From: Hydrangea macrophylla
Taxonomy: Eukaryota > Streptophyta > Magnoliopsida > Cornales > Hydrangeaceae
Direction: 5' to 3'
DNA length: 64,000 nucleotides
Assembly: GCA_033977485.1 (NCBI GenBank)
Contig: CM066998.1
Coordinates: forward strand, 24,491,501 to 24,555,500
This document shows positions 1-11,299 of this stretch, in pieces. Positions within the stretch are counted from its first letter, which is position 1, and the number at the start of each line of letters is the position of its first letter. The position numbers and the translations under genes were made by a program. The notes beneath the pieces are model-generated. The model made no database searches. It was not told where the DNA came from and was given only the letters and a program-made list of their open reading frames with translations.

Positions 1-300
1 GTGGAGTAACATCGAGGAACATCGGAAGTGTTGAGGAGTATTGTTGAAGAGGAGCATCAGGTGTATTGAGGAGCATTATTGAAGAGTGGAAGAGCATCAA
101 TTGTGCTGAGGAGCATCAGAAGAGTTAAAAAGCATCATTGAAAAGTCAAGGAGCATCGTTGATGATTTAAGGAGCATCGTTGAGATTTGAAGAACGCCGT
201 TGAGAATCAAGAAGCATTAAGAAATACCATCAAAGAATTGAGGATCATCATTAAAATTTGAGAAGTACCATTGAGAATCTGAGAGTCAGCGAGTCCATAG
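1..300. repeat. Degenerate tandem repeat, about 27 bp unit
   Basis: Imperfect copies of a unit built around 'gaggagcatc.ttga' follow one another from the first base to about 290. Copies differ by several substitutions and small indels. I read it as part of the 3' untranslated region of the Ogre-like element whose 3' LTR lies at 17605-21209, because such regions commonly hold tandem repeats. That link is inference; the repeat itself is visible. Short open frames here are repeat translations. Confidence 0.6.
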
Positions 301-679
301 TACCACAATTAAGGGGAGCACGAGTCGAGTCAAGAGGGTCACTTCACCCAACACAACAAATTAGGGATTCCATGTCCATCATTAGTGCTTCCACATCCGT
401 CAATCATCTTGGAGGCCTGAATAGGCTTTTCGGATCGACCATTGCAAGATTTGATCAACCGTGAAAGATTTGAATTTGAATCCTGGTTCTCAGTCAAGAA
501 TTAAAATAGTTAAGAGAGATTCTAAGAGAATCCCCTACAATTCCCAACAGAACCTAAACCAAATTTTCGGATTGGTTATCATAAAAATCGACCAACGATT
601 GAAAAACACCGCCCGCAATCAAAAGACGCCGACTCCTAGGGCAAGTTTTGTCTATTCACAATCCAAGGCTCCGTGTCCG
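301..679. other. Non-coding spacer between two tandem repeats
   Basis: No gene recognised. Two overlapping open frames of 68 and 99 codons occur (258-464, 461-760), but their translations are low in recognisable motifs and the second runs into the minisatellite. Probably the same element 3'UTR as its flanks. Confidence 0.4.
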
Positions 680-1402
680 TTGGTTATTGTGAGCTTTCTC
701 ACTTATCGTGAGCTTTCTCACCCCTTCGTCCAAAATCATGAGCTTTCTTACTTATCGTGAGCTTCCTCACTCCTTCATTCAAAATCGTGAGCTTTCTCAC
801 TTATCAAGAGCTTCCTCACCCCCTTTGTCCAAAATTGTGAGAATTCTCATTTATCGTGAGCTTTCTCACTTATCATGAGCTTCCTCACTCCTTCATTCAA
901 AATCGTGAGCTTTCTCACTTATCGTGAGCTTTCTAACTTATCGTGAGCTTCCTCACCCCTTTGTCCAAAATCCTGAGCTTTCTCATTTATCGTGAGCTTT
1001 CTCACTTATCATGAGCTTCCTCACTCCTTCATTTAAAATCGTGAGCTTTCTCACTTATCGTGCGCTTCCTCACTCCTTTGTCTAAAATCGTGTGCTTTCT
1101 CACTTATCGTGAGCATTCTCACCCCTTCGTCCAAAATCGTGAGCTTTCTCACTTATCGTGAGCTTCCTCACTCCTTTGTCCGAAATTGTGATCTTTCTCA
1201 CTTATCGTGAGCTTTATCACCCCTTCATCCAAAATCGTGAGCTTTCTCACTTATCGTGAGCTTCTTCACTTATCGTGAGCTTCCTCACTCCTTCATCCAA
1301 AATCGTGAGCTTTCTCACTCCTTTGTCCAAACTCGTGAGCTTTCTCACTTATCATGAGCTTTCTCCCTTATCGTGAGCTTCCTCACTCCCTTGTCAAAAA
1401 GT
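680..1402. repeat. Minisatellite, about 49 bp unit of GTGAG-ctt-CTCAC hairpins
   Basis: Roughly fourteen imperfect copies of a unit combining 'tcgtgagctttctcactta', 'tcgtgagcttcctcactcc' and 'ttcatccaaaa'. Each half unit contains GTGAG followed four bases later by its exact complement CTCAC, so a single strand can form a row of small hairpins. One more hairpin copy ('gtgagctttctc') and related sequence reappear at about 16950-17010, after the inserted block 1415-16929, so the array was split by insertion. Confidence 0.85.
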
Positions 1403-2085
1403 TATGAGCCCCCTTGTAACACCCCGTAATTTTCAAGATATAAATATTTATTTTTTTATGTTAATGTGGCCACCCGAATTTTTATATGTGATAAATTAGC
1501 TATAGGTATTTATGTTTATGGTTATATATCTATGTGTATTAATATTTTTAGTACAAATTACGATGTGAATATTTTTATAAACTTAGGTGATGGGATAAAT
1601 TTGTGTAAGTTTAAATTTTAAAGAATTGATGTGTTTATAATTTAGTAGTGTTTACAGGGCCCGTAAATATTCTAAACAATGTATTTAACATAAGAATTAA
1701 GTACCTGGGACATGGGTACCCAATGGGTAACTCATTTTAGTACTTTGCAATGCATTTTGGAGGTCATATGATGTATTTTTATGAAGGGGTAAAAATAAAA
1801 ACGGGATTATGTCTTATTAACCCTATATTAGTTCTCCCAACAATACATTCACCCCTACTATCTCAACCCTAGCCACCAAGGGAAGATAAGAAGAAGAGAA
1901 AGAGAAAGAGAGAGAGAGAGAAAAGAGAATAAAGATATAGAGAGGAAGAGAAAGAGAGGAAGAAGACGAAGAGGAAGAATGAGAATGATCGTTGAATCAT
2001 ATGCGGTGCATTCGTCGTGGTTAATGTCGATTCATATCTTTGTGGGATTTGACACAATTGGTGAGTTAAATATATATATTTGGGT

Positions 2086-2150
2086 ATATATATACACACG
2101 TGGGTATATATGTATATATATACACACGTGGGTATATATGTATACGCAAT
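2086..2150. repeat. Short TA-rich direct repeat with two CACGTG cores
   Basis: 'tatatacacacgtgggtata' occurs twice about 31 bp apart inside the solo LTR, each copy carrying a CACGTG palindrome (G-box core). It could be a promoter element of the LTR, but nothing else supports this. Confidence 0.4.
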
Positions 2151-3899
2151 TGAATCAATCATTGCAAGTTAAATGTTTGGATTGATATATAAATTTTAGT
2201 ATCGTATGCGATTTGTTGATTTGGATTCTAGTATTACCCAAATAGATATGGTTATACGTTGATAAACTAATGTTCAGATTCATGAGATTAACCTAGGGAG
2301 AAAGAAAAATAAATTAATTAAATAAGTAGGAAAATTCATTTTTATTGATTTTTCTATGATCACTGAATTTTCAAAACATTGTACAGAATCGTTTGTTTGG
2401 AATTTTAGCTTTCTGTCCGCGAAGTCCCATGTAACACGCAATTCTGCACACTTTTCGTTTAATGCATTTTTCCTAATTCTGAACCGTTTGGGCAGAAAAT
2501 TTATATTACAGTAGCAGTGAATGTTAACTCCGAATTTTGAATTTATGTTTATGAATATTGTTAGAGATGTTTCTTTGTGCTGAATTATTATGAGGAATCA
2601 TTTCAGTCCATGTTGGTTTCGGGACTGTTTAATGTAAGGGTATGTTTGGGACTATTTTAAATAGTATTGTTGAGTGTCGATTTTATATGCGATGTGTTAA
2701 GAAACCCCAACTTATTCTATGTGTGGTATTAAATAATTATTATGAAAATACTACGCTAGAGACTTGAATAGAATTTTGGCAAAAAAAAAAAAAAAAGGCC
2801 TTATCGTGAATAATTGGATAATGATATTCCATGGAATAAATGATAAATTCCCGAAGTGGTTAATGACGTGATTAAACCCTCATGAATGGGTACTTATGAG
2901 AATTAACGTAGATGGTAAAAAACTGGGAAAAGACCTTAGTGTTCACTACTCCCCGTTGTGTTATTGTTTTTGGTAGCTCGCACTCTTTTGCCAGTGGCTT
3001 CGTGATCAAGCTGGCCTAAGCCTTATGCTCGGCTTATATTGTATAGACGTCTTGACATATTGGCCAGCCGTCTGTTGTGTATACCAGGTTTGGTTGATAC
3101 CCCAACCAAACTGGCACCGGAGTGGGTGTTGGTAGTATGCCCGTGCACACATTGGATATATGTGTGGGCTGTACCATGGAGGGTGGCCAAGTGGTGAACC
3201 TAGGGAACACAAAGATAATTAAAGGCTAATAAATAATGACAATGGAGTATTTCATAAGACTGATAAGTTTAGAATAATGAATGCGACGTTTAAGTTAGAA
3301 TGTGGAAATGTTGTTTACTGACTTATTTGCTTGGTTTGTGATAACTATATATTACCGGATGGTGGGTCCACTAACTTTTATGCAGGGCTGACTCACCATA
3401 GATATCCGACCGTTAAGTATTCAGTTGTGTTTATTCGGGGTTGGAGCCACTGTCACCACATTGAAGGAAACTACCGTTCTGTCCTGAAATGTGCGTGGAA
3501 CTACTGTTCTAACCCTACATGAATTATGTGTGATGACATTGTTTATTTTTTTTGTGCAACGATATTGTATGATATGAGGTGGTCACGTTGTTTCTTTGTG
3601 AGTACTTTTGGGAGTCTATGGGACACCGTTGTTCCCTAAGACTCGTTTTATATTTTTTTGTTAACTCACACCAGTATTTTATATACTGACCCGGGTGCGT
3701 AATGCATTCGGGTGCGTTTCTATATGAAACGTAGTCAAATGTATGTGCATGTTTAGTATTTGGAGATTTTCTTTGGAGCTTCTGTTTGGGTGAAGAGATT
3801 GTCGCAGTGTTGTTTATTATTAGAGTTGTATTTTTTTTGTTGTACTTTATTTTAATTCTGGCAGTGTGGGCCACAAGTGTATAATTGTAATAAGGATTA

Positions 3900-4496
3900 T
3901 GATACGCCCGAAAATATCCTACTAAAGCTCAACCGTCACGAGAAGAGAGCCTGGGGCCCGCGCCTTGCATCAGACGCCATCGGTCGGGATCATCAGTTGG
4001 CCCGGGCGTAAGAAGCGGCGACTCCTCAGGAGGTACAGCTCGGGTGAAGCTCTCCGGGCAGTTTCCTTATGTGGCCAGGACTCTATTAAGGAAAGATGAG
4101 TAGCTTCCCAAATCACTTAGGAAACTCTCCTAAAATTATGCCAATCTATTGTAATTAGGTTAGGTTTCCTAATCTAACTAACTTACCATGTAAGGGTGGA
4201 CTCTTGCATCTATAAAAGAGCCCACCTCCCCTGTCAAAGGGGGGGGACCATATATACTCTCTGAGCATACAAGCACTGAGAGAACACACCATCTGCACGC
4301 ATATACCCGGCCGGTATTACTGGGAGTGCCACCCGTCCTTGTTGGCTCACCAGGCCTGCCGGTGATCTGCTAGTGAGAAGTGCCCAGACGCAACCGTGGA
4401 CGTAGGTCACCTCGTTAACGGGACCGAACCACATACAAACTTCTTTTCGCTTTATTTTCCTGCATAAGTCTTGCTTACCAATTTTCAGCATCATCA
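3900..4496 (+). repeat. Tat-1 5' LTR
   Basis: Near-identical to 15951-16523 and immediately followed by the PBS. It contains TATAAAAG at 4211-4218, about 285 bp before its end. A 23 bp segment at about 4393-4423 ('cgtaggtcacctcgttaacg...') is missing from the 3' copy. Confidence 0.95.
4211..4218 (+). promoter_or_regulatory. Tat-1 LTR TATA box
   Basis: TATAAAAG in the 5' LTR, repeated at 16262-16269 in the 3' LTR. Its position suits initiation of the sense genomic RNA. Confidence 0.6.
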
Positions 4497-4499
4497 GTT

Positions 4500-4518
4500 T
4501 GGCGCCGCCTGTGGGAAT
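4500..4518 (+). other. Tat-1 primer binding site
   Basis: TGGCGCCGCCTGTGGGAAT starts three bases after the 5' LTR. The TGGCGCC start pairs with a tRNA 3' end (…GGCGCCA). The exact tRNA is not certain from sequence alone. Confidence 0.75.
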
Positions 4519-4561
4519 CGACTATAGTCTCCCCATCAACAAAAATCTTTGACTGATCAAC

Positions 4562-6742
4562 ATGCCGCCAAAGAAGGGTAAGAAGACCGCCGACTCAGCC
4601 GGTCAGGAAAACTTGCAGATCGAGCCGCGGGCTACTTCCATGACCACCGACCAGGTCACAGCGGCGCTGGAGCAACTCTTGGAGGGCCAGCGTCGAGCAC
4701 AACAACAGATAGACGCGCTTATGGCCCAACACGAGAAGCGCCCTGCGTCAGAAAATCAGCCTGAGGAAAGCATTCTTGTCCGCAGGCCCGCTCGGGTGCG
4801 TAGGCAAGCTCGATCAGCTCCGGTGTCCCCACCAAACCGGGAACGTCCCGCGGACGGAGAGCGCAGTCAGGCCACCAAGCGCTCGCAAAGAGTACCTCGG
4901 TACATCCCTCGCCGAGCGCGTTGAGCGAAGGACGCTAGAATCATCATTGATCGGCGGCGCGCAGCAAGGGCAGAAGTGTCCGGACGAAAAATCTGGGAAT
5001 CGGTCGACGACCCTCCCGTCCTGAGCCGGGGGGACCTTAGGCACAGGCTTTCCCGGACCCACAGCCGGGTACTATCCCCATGGTCGACACACTTTGAGGA
5101 GGAGGCCTCATCATTTGACCCCACCTACCGTTCAGACACGGATAGGAGAGCAGGGTGGAGGGACTTCAAAGCCCAGGTCGAGGAACTGCAGCAACAGATC
5201 GAAAGGCTGAACCGTAAGTCCGGTCACGACCTCACTGACACGGAGACAGAATCGCCCTATACCGCTCGGGTGACCCAATTTCCTATTCTGCGAAAGTTCA
5301 AACCCCCTCAGCTCAGCTCATACGACGGCACAGGGAGTCCAGTAGACCACATCTGCACCTACAAGGCGCAGATGGCACTGGTCACCACGATAGATGAGCT
5401 GCTGTGCCTGTCTTTCCCCAGTACCCTAAAGGGGTCAGCCGCACAGTGGTTCCACGCATTGAAGCCCCGGACGGTTGACAGCTTCAAAGCCCTCGGCAAA
5501 CTCTTCATCAGTTAGTTTGTCGGGATGCTCGACCGGTCACAGCCGGACAACCAGCTGCTAACCATCAAGCAGCGCAAAGGGGAATCCTTGAGGGAATATG
5601 TGGACCGGTTCAATCAGCAAAGGCTCCTAATCCGCAACCTCAATGAAACGGCCGCCATTATGGCCTTCTGTTTGGGAGTTCAGCACACCAAGGTCGCCAC
5701 GTCGTTCCATCGTGACCGACCGGCGACCCTGGTGGAACTCTCAGAGAGGGTCAGAAAATACATAGACACCGAGGAGTTCCTGAAGGCAAAGCGCGCTGGC
5801 CAAGCGGGGGACGAATCCCCCAAAGCCAAGCGCAAGCGCGAAGGGCTTGAGAAGAGTTCGGGAAAGAAGCCGAAGCAAGATCAGAGAGATACAAGGGGTC
5901 AGCCCCAGACTGCTTTCACACCTCTTTCCCGCCCGATCCATGAAGTTATGGCCGCCGCTGAGGCCCAGAGGCTGCTTCCGCAGCCAGCTAAGCTCAGAGC
6001 CCTGCCCGGTAAGAGGAACCGGGACAAGTTTTGCCGCTACCACAGGGATCACGGCCATGAAACAGAGGATTGCTTCAAATTGAAGTTAGCAATCGAGAAG
6101 CTGATTGAGCAGGGACACCTCGCCGAGTTTGTGACAGTAGGACGGCCTCGGCAGGACATCCGGGCTCCTAACCAGCTACCGCCACCGCCACCGCCACTCG
6201 GCCACATCTATGTGATTTCTGGAGGAACATCAGGAGGAGGCGATTCACAATCGGCACGGAAGAGGCATGCCCGGGCTTCCCGAGCGGATGTCCAACAGGT
6301 CCAATCCACCGGCTCCTCCCCAATCGATGTCCTAACATTCACGTCCGACGATCTGCAAGGGATCCACTGCCCCCACGATGACCCGCTAGTAGTAACACTC
6401 TCTATAGCCAACTACATGGTCCAGAGGGTGATAGTGGACACGGGCAGCTCGTCCGACATCATATTCACATCGGCGTTTGACCAAATAGGGATCTCCAGGG
6501 ATCGGCTCCGACCGGTCGCTACTCCCCTTGTCGGATTCAACGGCTCCAGTACACAACCGCTCGGGACAATCGAGCTTCCAGTTCTCATGGGGACCTACCC
6601 TCAGCAGGCCTCCATGCTCACCAATTTTGTGATCGTAGAGGCCCCATCGGCATACAACATCATCCTTGGCAGGCCGACTCTCTACAGGGCCAGGGCGGTC
6701 GTCTCCACCTACAACCTGACAGTGAAGTTTCCAACTCCATAG
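4562..6742 (+). pseudogene. Tat-1 gag and aspartic protease (broken frame)
   Basis: The frame opens with M-P-P-K-K-G-K-K shortly after the PBS and stays in one register to 6742. It is interrupted by stops at 4922-4924 (TGA) and 5513-5515 (TAG) and ended by TAG at 6740-6742. Gag capsid homology spans about 5270-5760 (F-x-P-P-Q-L-S-S-Y-D-G-T and G-S-A-A-Q-W-F). A zinc knuckle of C-x2-H-x4-H-x4-C form lies at 6032-6073. The protease motif D-T-G-S is at 6437-6448, with I-I-L-G-R near 6658. Gag packages the RNA and protease matures Gag-Pol. The TAG at 5513 sits where relatives have Q in F-I-S-Q-F, so CAG to TAG is likely. Pol continues in the same frame, so gag-pol was originally one reading frame. 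Confidence 0.9.
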
Positions 6743-6754
6743 GGGCCTGGATCC

Positions 6755-7911
6755 TTGCGCGGAGATCAAAGCACCGCCCGCAATTGTTATGTTAGCTCAT
6801 TGCGCCGGGGGGTAATAACAGAAACGTTAAATGTCCAGGAAATGGACCCTCGGGACCAGAGCGACATGATAGGACCGGTGGAAGAACTGGAACAAATCAT
6901 GCTAAATTCTGAATACCAAGACCGCGCGGTCAGCATAGGGTCCCTACTGGAACCCGCCCTGAAGAAAAAATTGACTCAATTCCTAAGGCAAAATCAAGGC
7001 GTTTTTGCTTGGAGTCATGAGGATATGCCCGGGATTGACCCCCAGGTCATAACCCATCGTCTCAATGTCAGCCCGGACTGCCGTCCGGTTAAGCAAAAAA
7101 GAAGGGGCATGGCCCCCGAGAGACAGAAGGTAGTGAGCGAGGAGATCGAGAAGCTCCAAAGGGCAAAGTTAATCCGAGAAGTCCACTATCCCGATTGGCT
7201 AGCCAACGTCGTTCTTGTTAAGAAAAGCAATGGAAAGTGGAGAATGTGCGTAGACTTTACCGACCTCAACAAGGCCTGCCCAAAGGACTGCTACCCGCTA
7301 CCCAGGACGCTTACTCGGGGTATAATCAGATCAGCATGTACCCCGGGGATGAAGAGAAGACAGCGTTCATCACTGACCAAGGCACGTACTATTACAAAGT
7401 CATGCCGTTCGGCCTCAAGAATGCCAGGGCTACCTACCAGCGCCTGGTTAACTACATGTTTAAGGACCTCATCGGAAAATCTATAGAAGTGTATGTGGAT
7501 GATCTTCTGGTTAAGAGCCGGGACGAGTCCGACCACCTAGAGCATCTGGCCGGGGCCTTCAGCATTTTGAGAAAGTTCAAGATGAGGTTGAACCCGGCCA
7601 ATTGCACCTTTGGTGTCTCATCCGGGATGTTCCTCGGCCATCTAGTCAGCAGACGGGGAATTGAGGCAAACCCCGAGAAGATCAAAGCTATCATTAACAT
7701 GCGGTCACCCAAGTCAACGAAGGAAGTGCAAAGCCTAGCCGGGCGGGTGGCCGTACTGAACAGATTTGTATCCCGAGCTACCGACCGGTGTTTGCCATTC
7801 TTCAAAATCCTCCGCCAAGCATTTCAGTGGTCAGAAGAGTGTGAGGAGGCATTCCAGGAACTCAAGAAGTACCTGGCATCCCCTCCTTTGCTCTCGACAC
7901 CCGTACCCGGG
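6755..7911 (+). pseudogene. Tat-1 reverse transcriptase (internal deletion)
   Basis: The N-terminal part reads in the gag frame to about 7310 (F-A-W-S-H-E-D-M-P-G-I, then K-S-N-G-K-W-R-M-C-V-D-F-T-D-L-N). It then switches frame and resumes at D-A-Y-S-G-Y-N-Q. Tat-2 has about 18 residues between the equivalent points, so roughly 50 bp were lost at about 7311, shifting the frame. The catalytic Y-V-D-D is intact at 7493-7504, followed by the connection region. RT copies genomic RNA to cDNA in the particle; this copy cannot make the full protein. Confidence 0.9.
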
Positions 7912-8280
7912 GAAGAATTATTTCTATACCTGGCAGTGTCACCATCGGCGGTGAGTTCGGCACTTATTCGGGAAGAGCACGGGATACAGTTCCCAGTGTA
8001 CTACACCAATCGGGCATTGCAAGGCGCGGAGAGCAGATACTCCCGCATCGAGAAACTGGCCTTCGCCCTCATCACCTCAGCCCGATGGCTCCGCCCGTAT
8101 TTTCCGGCCCATGCCATTGTAGTCCTGACCGATTAGCCTCTACGTAGAATTCTCAGTCGGCCAGACACATCCGGGAGGCTCGTCAAGTGGGCCTTGGAGT
8201 TGGAAGAGTTCGAAGTAATTTACCGACCCCAGACAACCATCAAGGGGCAAGCTGTAGCAGACTTTCTGGTCGAGTTTACG
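7912..8280 (+). pseudogene. Tat-1 RNase H (gypsy type)
   Basis: L-F-L-Y-L-A-V-S through Y-S-R-I-E-K-L-A-F-A-L and I-V-V-L-T-D matches the usual Ty3/gypsy RNase H that degrades RNA in RNA-DNA hybrids. A TAG at 8134-8136 breaks it where relatives read T-D-Q-P-L-R, again fitting CAG to TAG. The frame continues in another register from 8194 (E-L-E-E-F-E-V-I-Y-R-P-Q), so a frameshift lies near 8140-8195. Confidence 0.85.
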
Positions 8281-8345
8281 TACCCCGAAGACCCAGTCGA
8301 AGAGTCCGAGCCTCAGGTCTTACCGCCCGGATTAAGTCCCGATGT

Positions 8346-8735
8346 CCCAACTTGGGTGTTGCACGTGGACGGTTCCTCTAATCAGCAAGGTAGTGAAGCT
8401 GGAATCATCCTGACTACCCCCGACGGTATCCAGCTTGAATATGCTTTAAGGTTTGGATTTCGCGCCTCCAACAACGAGGCCGAGTACGAAGCACTCTTGG
8501 TCGGATTACAGTTAGCCACCTCGATGAGTGCGCAACAGGTACAGGGCTACAGCGACTCACAGCTCGTTGTTAACCAAGTAAACCAAGAATATGAAGCGCG
8601 GGAGGACAACATGGTAGCCTACTTGGCCCATGTCCGGGCGGTCTCCAAGAAGCTCCTGGGATTCTCTATCACCCAGATACCTAGAGAAGAAAATACCAGA
8701 GCAGACCGGCTGGCTCGCCTTGCCTCATCTACTGA
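8346..8735 (+). pseudogene. Tat-1 second, archaeal-like RNase H domain
   Basis: A second RNase H follows the first: W-V-L-H-V-D-G-S-S, then N-N-E-A-E-Y-E-A-L, then Y-S-D-S-Q-L-V-V, then E-N-T-R-A-D-R-L-A, giving the expected D-E-D-D acidic residues. This extra domain is established for the Tat/Ogre lineage and is what places the element there. All four catalytic positions are intact in this stretch; the protein is lost through upstream breaks. Confidence 0.85.
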
Positions 8736-8937
8736 GTCAGACTTGCCCGGGATAAGGATACAATTCCTACCCGTGCCGAGCATGATCAACTCAGAGGGCA
8801 TGGAGGTTGACCCGGTCACTTTGGGACCCAGTTGGATGGACCCGTTCGTGACGTTCCTGACGACAGGAAGGCTACCATATGACAAGGATGAGGCGCGCCG
8901 GGTCAAGTACCGGGCGGCGCGATATCACCTCCTTCAC

Positions 8938-10069
8938 GGCATTCTCTACAAGAGGGGATTCACTATCCCATACCTCCGCTGCGTTCACCCTGCGCAAGTG
9001 CAAGCAATACTATTTGAAATTCATGAAGGTGTGTGCGGGAACCACATCGGAGGTCGGGCGCTTTCCAGAAAGGCCCTCCTACAGGGTTACTATTGGCCGA
9101 CCATGGCCCGAGATTCGCAGGAATATGTGCGAAGGTGTGACAAGTGCCAGAAGTACTCTCCCATGATCAACCAACCGGGAGAACTCCAGACGCCGATCCA
9201 CAGTCCCTGGCCATTTGCCCAGTGGGGAATTGACATTATTGGTCCCTTACCGACGGGGAAAGGGAAAGTTAGATTTGCCGTGATAGCGGTTGAATACTTT
9301 ACCAAATGAGCGGAGGCCGAGCCCTTGACAACGATAACCGAGCGGAAAATGGAAAGCTTTGTGGAAAGAAATATCCTCAGCAGGTTCGGTATTCCCCGAG
9401 TCTTGATCAGCGATAATGGCAGACAATTCGACACACCCGTCTTCAGGCAGTTCTGCTCAGGCTATGGGATACTAAATCATTACTCTTCTCCCGAGCACCC
9501 ACAAGCCAATGGTCAAGCTGAGGTAACCAACCGGACGATCTTGCAATCAATCAAGACAAGGCTTGAAGGCGCCAAGGGCCTGTGGGCTGACGAGCTACCA
9601 ACCCTTCTATGGGCATACCGCACTATACCTCGAGCGGCTACTGATGAGACCCCATTCTCCTTAACTTACGGGTTCGAGGCAGTGGTCCCCATAGAGCTCG
9701 GGCTTCCAACATACCGGGTGGCCAACGTCAGCGATCCGGACAACGGGGAAGCCCTCAGGACAGAATTGGACCTAGTGGAAGAAAAAAGAGACCAGGCCTA
9801 TATGAAGGTGGCCGCCTACAAGCAAAGAGTCTCGCAATATTACAATAGCAAGGTGAAGCACCGTAGCTTTCAAGTTGGAGACCTCGTCCTCAAAGCAGTG
9901 AACTAGTCTACCCCGAATCCCAAGCCACGGCAAGTTGGGGGCAAACTGGGAAGGCCCATATAAAGTGACTCGGGTCAACCGTCCGGGAACCTACTGGTTA
10001 CAGAGCATGGACGGGCATGATCTTACTCATCCTTGGAATGTGCAGCACCTCCGCAAGTATTATCAGTAG
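8938..10069 (+). pseudogene. Tat-1 integrase
   Basis: An H-H-C-C zinc domain (H-E-G-V-C-G-N-H ... C-D-K-C) is followed by the D-D-E core: W-G-I-D-I-I-G near 9225, I-S-D-N-G-R near 9405 and G-Q-A-E-V-T near 9515. TGA at 9307-9309 replaces the W of F-T-K-W-A-E-A. TAG at 9904-9906 and a nearby frameshift precede the C-terminal piece (N-W-E-G-P-Y-K-V-T-R-V ... H-L-R-K-Y-Y-Q), which ends at 10069. No chromodomain is seen, as usual for this lineage. AATAAA at 10155-10160 follows. Confidence 0.88.
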
Positions 10070-10224
10070 CACTTGATCAGGGGAATTTAGTACTATAGGA
10101 AAAAAATTTCCTTGTAGCTCTGATGGGGCAACCATTACAGATTACTACTTTTGAAATAAAATTGACTAGTTTGTTTTGAAAATTTATTCTTGTCGGTACC
10201 CCGTGCCATGCAAAACATAGAAGG

Positions 10225-10345
10225 AAAAGACCTCGGGCCTAACCCCGAGGCACCAAAGACCTCGGACATAACCCTGAGGCAACAAAGACCTTGGGCCTAA
10301 CCCCAAGGCAGAAAAGACCTCGGGCTCCGAACCCAGGCACAAAAG
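10225..10345. repeat. Tandem hairpin repeats, about 37 bp
   Basis: Three to four copies of 'aagacctcgggcctaacccc' followed by a variant of 'gaggca'. 'cctcggg...ccccgagg' within each copy is self-complementary. Non-coding, in the region between integrase and the antisense genes. Confidence 0.75.
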
Positions 10346-10640
10346 GACCCTGCAACCACCCATGTTCCAGGTCGGTTTCCTATGGCTACTCCCCAACACG
10401 CCCTCGCCTTAACAGGACGCCTAGGGCAAGGGGATTGTAGACCTAAACAGGAAATTACTTCAAGCTTCGCTTAGGCCGGCCGACAACGGGGCCAAACCCC
10501 TAGGTGGCCGACGATGGCGAGCTTCAAATGCCCCTGCGACCACCCATGTCCCAGGTCGGTTCCCTACAGTCACCTATTTCCGTACTCCCACCTTAGCAAA
10601 ATGCTTGGGGGGCAGGGGAATGTTAGGCCAGGCCAAAACA
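10345..10640. repeat. Two diverged copies of an approximately 100 bp segment
   Basis: 'accacccatg.tcccaggtcg' through '..caggggaatgt' appears at about 10350-10445 and again at about 10537-10640. The copies differ by many substitutions but have the same order of short matches. Confidence 0.55.
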
Positions 10641-10670
10641 GGGAATCACACCGGTCGCTACAAGAGCTTG

Positions 10671-11063
10671 GATGATCTTCCTACGCGCTTACAGTGATCA
10701 GAGATATATCCCGGGTCGTAAAACAGGATACACCTATGATACACCGGGACAACTCGGACGGTAGTACAGGGTATTCCTATAATACACCGGACGATCCCAA
10801 ATGCTAGGTAGGGCTACTCTCTATAGCGCTCCAGGCGATCACCTTTTAGAAAGGTCGGTAAGACTAGGTGATCTTCCTACGCGCTTACAGTGATCAAAGA
10901 TATATCCCGGGTCGTAAAACAGGATACACTTATGATACACTGGGACAACCCGGACGGTAGTACAAGGTATTCCTATAATACACCAGACGATCCCAGATGC
11001 TAGGTAGGGCTAGTCTCTACAGCGCTCCGGGCGATCACCTTTTAGAAAGGTCAGTAAGACTAG
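10671..11063. repeat. Tandem duplication, about 197 bp unit
   Basis: 'gatcttcctacgcgcttaca' starts near 10673 and again near 10869. The two units match closely over their whole length, including 'ctaggtagggct' and 'gatcaccttttagaaaggtc'. Non-coding. Tandem repeats in the 3' region are a known habit of Tat-group elements. Confidence 0.9.
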
Positions 11064-11299
11064 GTGTTCGGTTGGTTACAGTCCTAAAACATTTGCTAAG
11101 GCAGGTGTTAGGTCGGCCAAAACTGAATGGGTACTAGCAATTACAAAGGCATAGTACAGAAAAAGAAAACAGTTAGTGGAGGGAAATCTGACCTCAGGGG
11201 CCTTTTTCATTAATTGAAACAAAATGTACAAAGCCTGGGGGGCAGTTGTAGTAGCCTCCCCACCAAAACGAAAACTAAAAAAGTCCTTGAGAAGGGAGC

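Noticed and set aside
258..760. Two overlapping open frames of 68 and 99 codons as a host gene
   Set aside because: No recognisable domain, and the second runs into the minisatellite; fits repeat DNA.
680..1402. CRISPR-like regular repeats
   Set aside because: Units are contiguous and degenerate with no unique spacers, and the DNA is a plant nuclear repeat.
1869..2185. Open frames on both strands near the GA/TA-rich stretch
   Set aside because: Translations are runs of S/F/L and Y/I from simple sequence inside a solo LTR.
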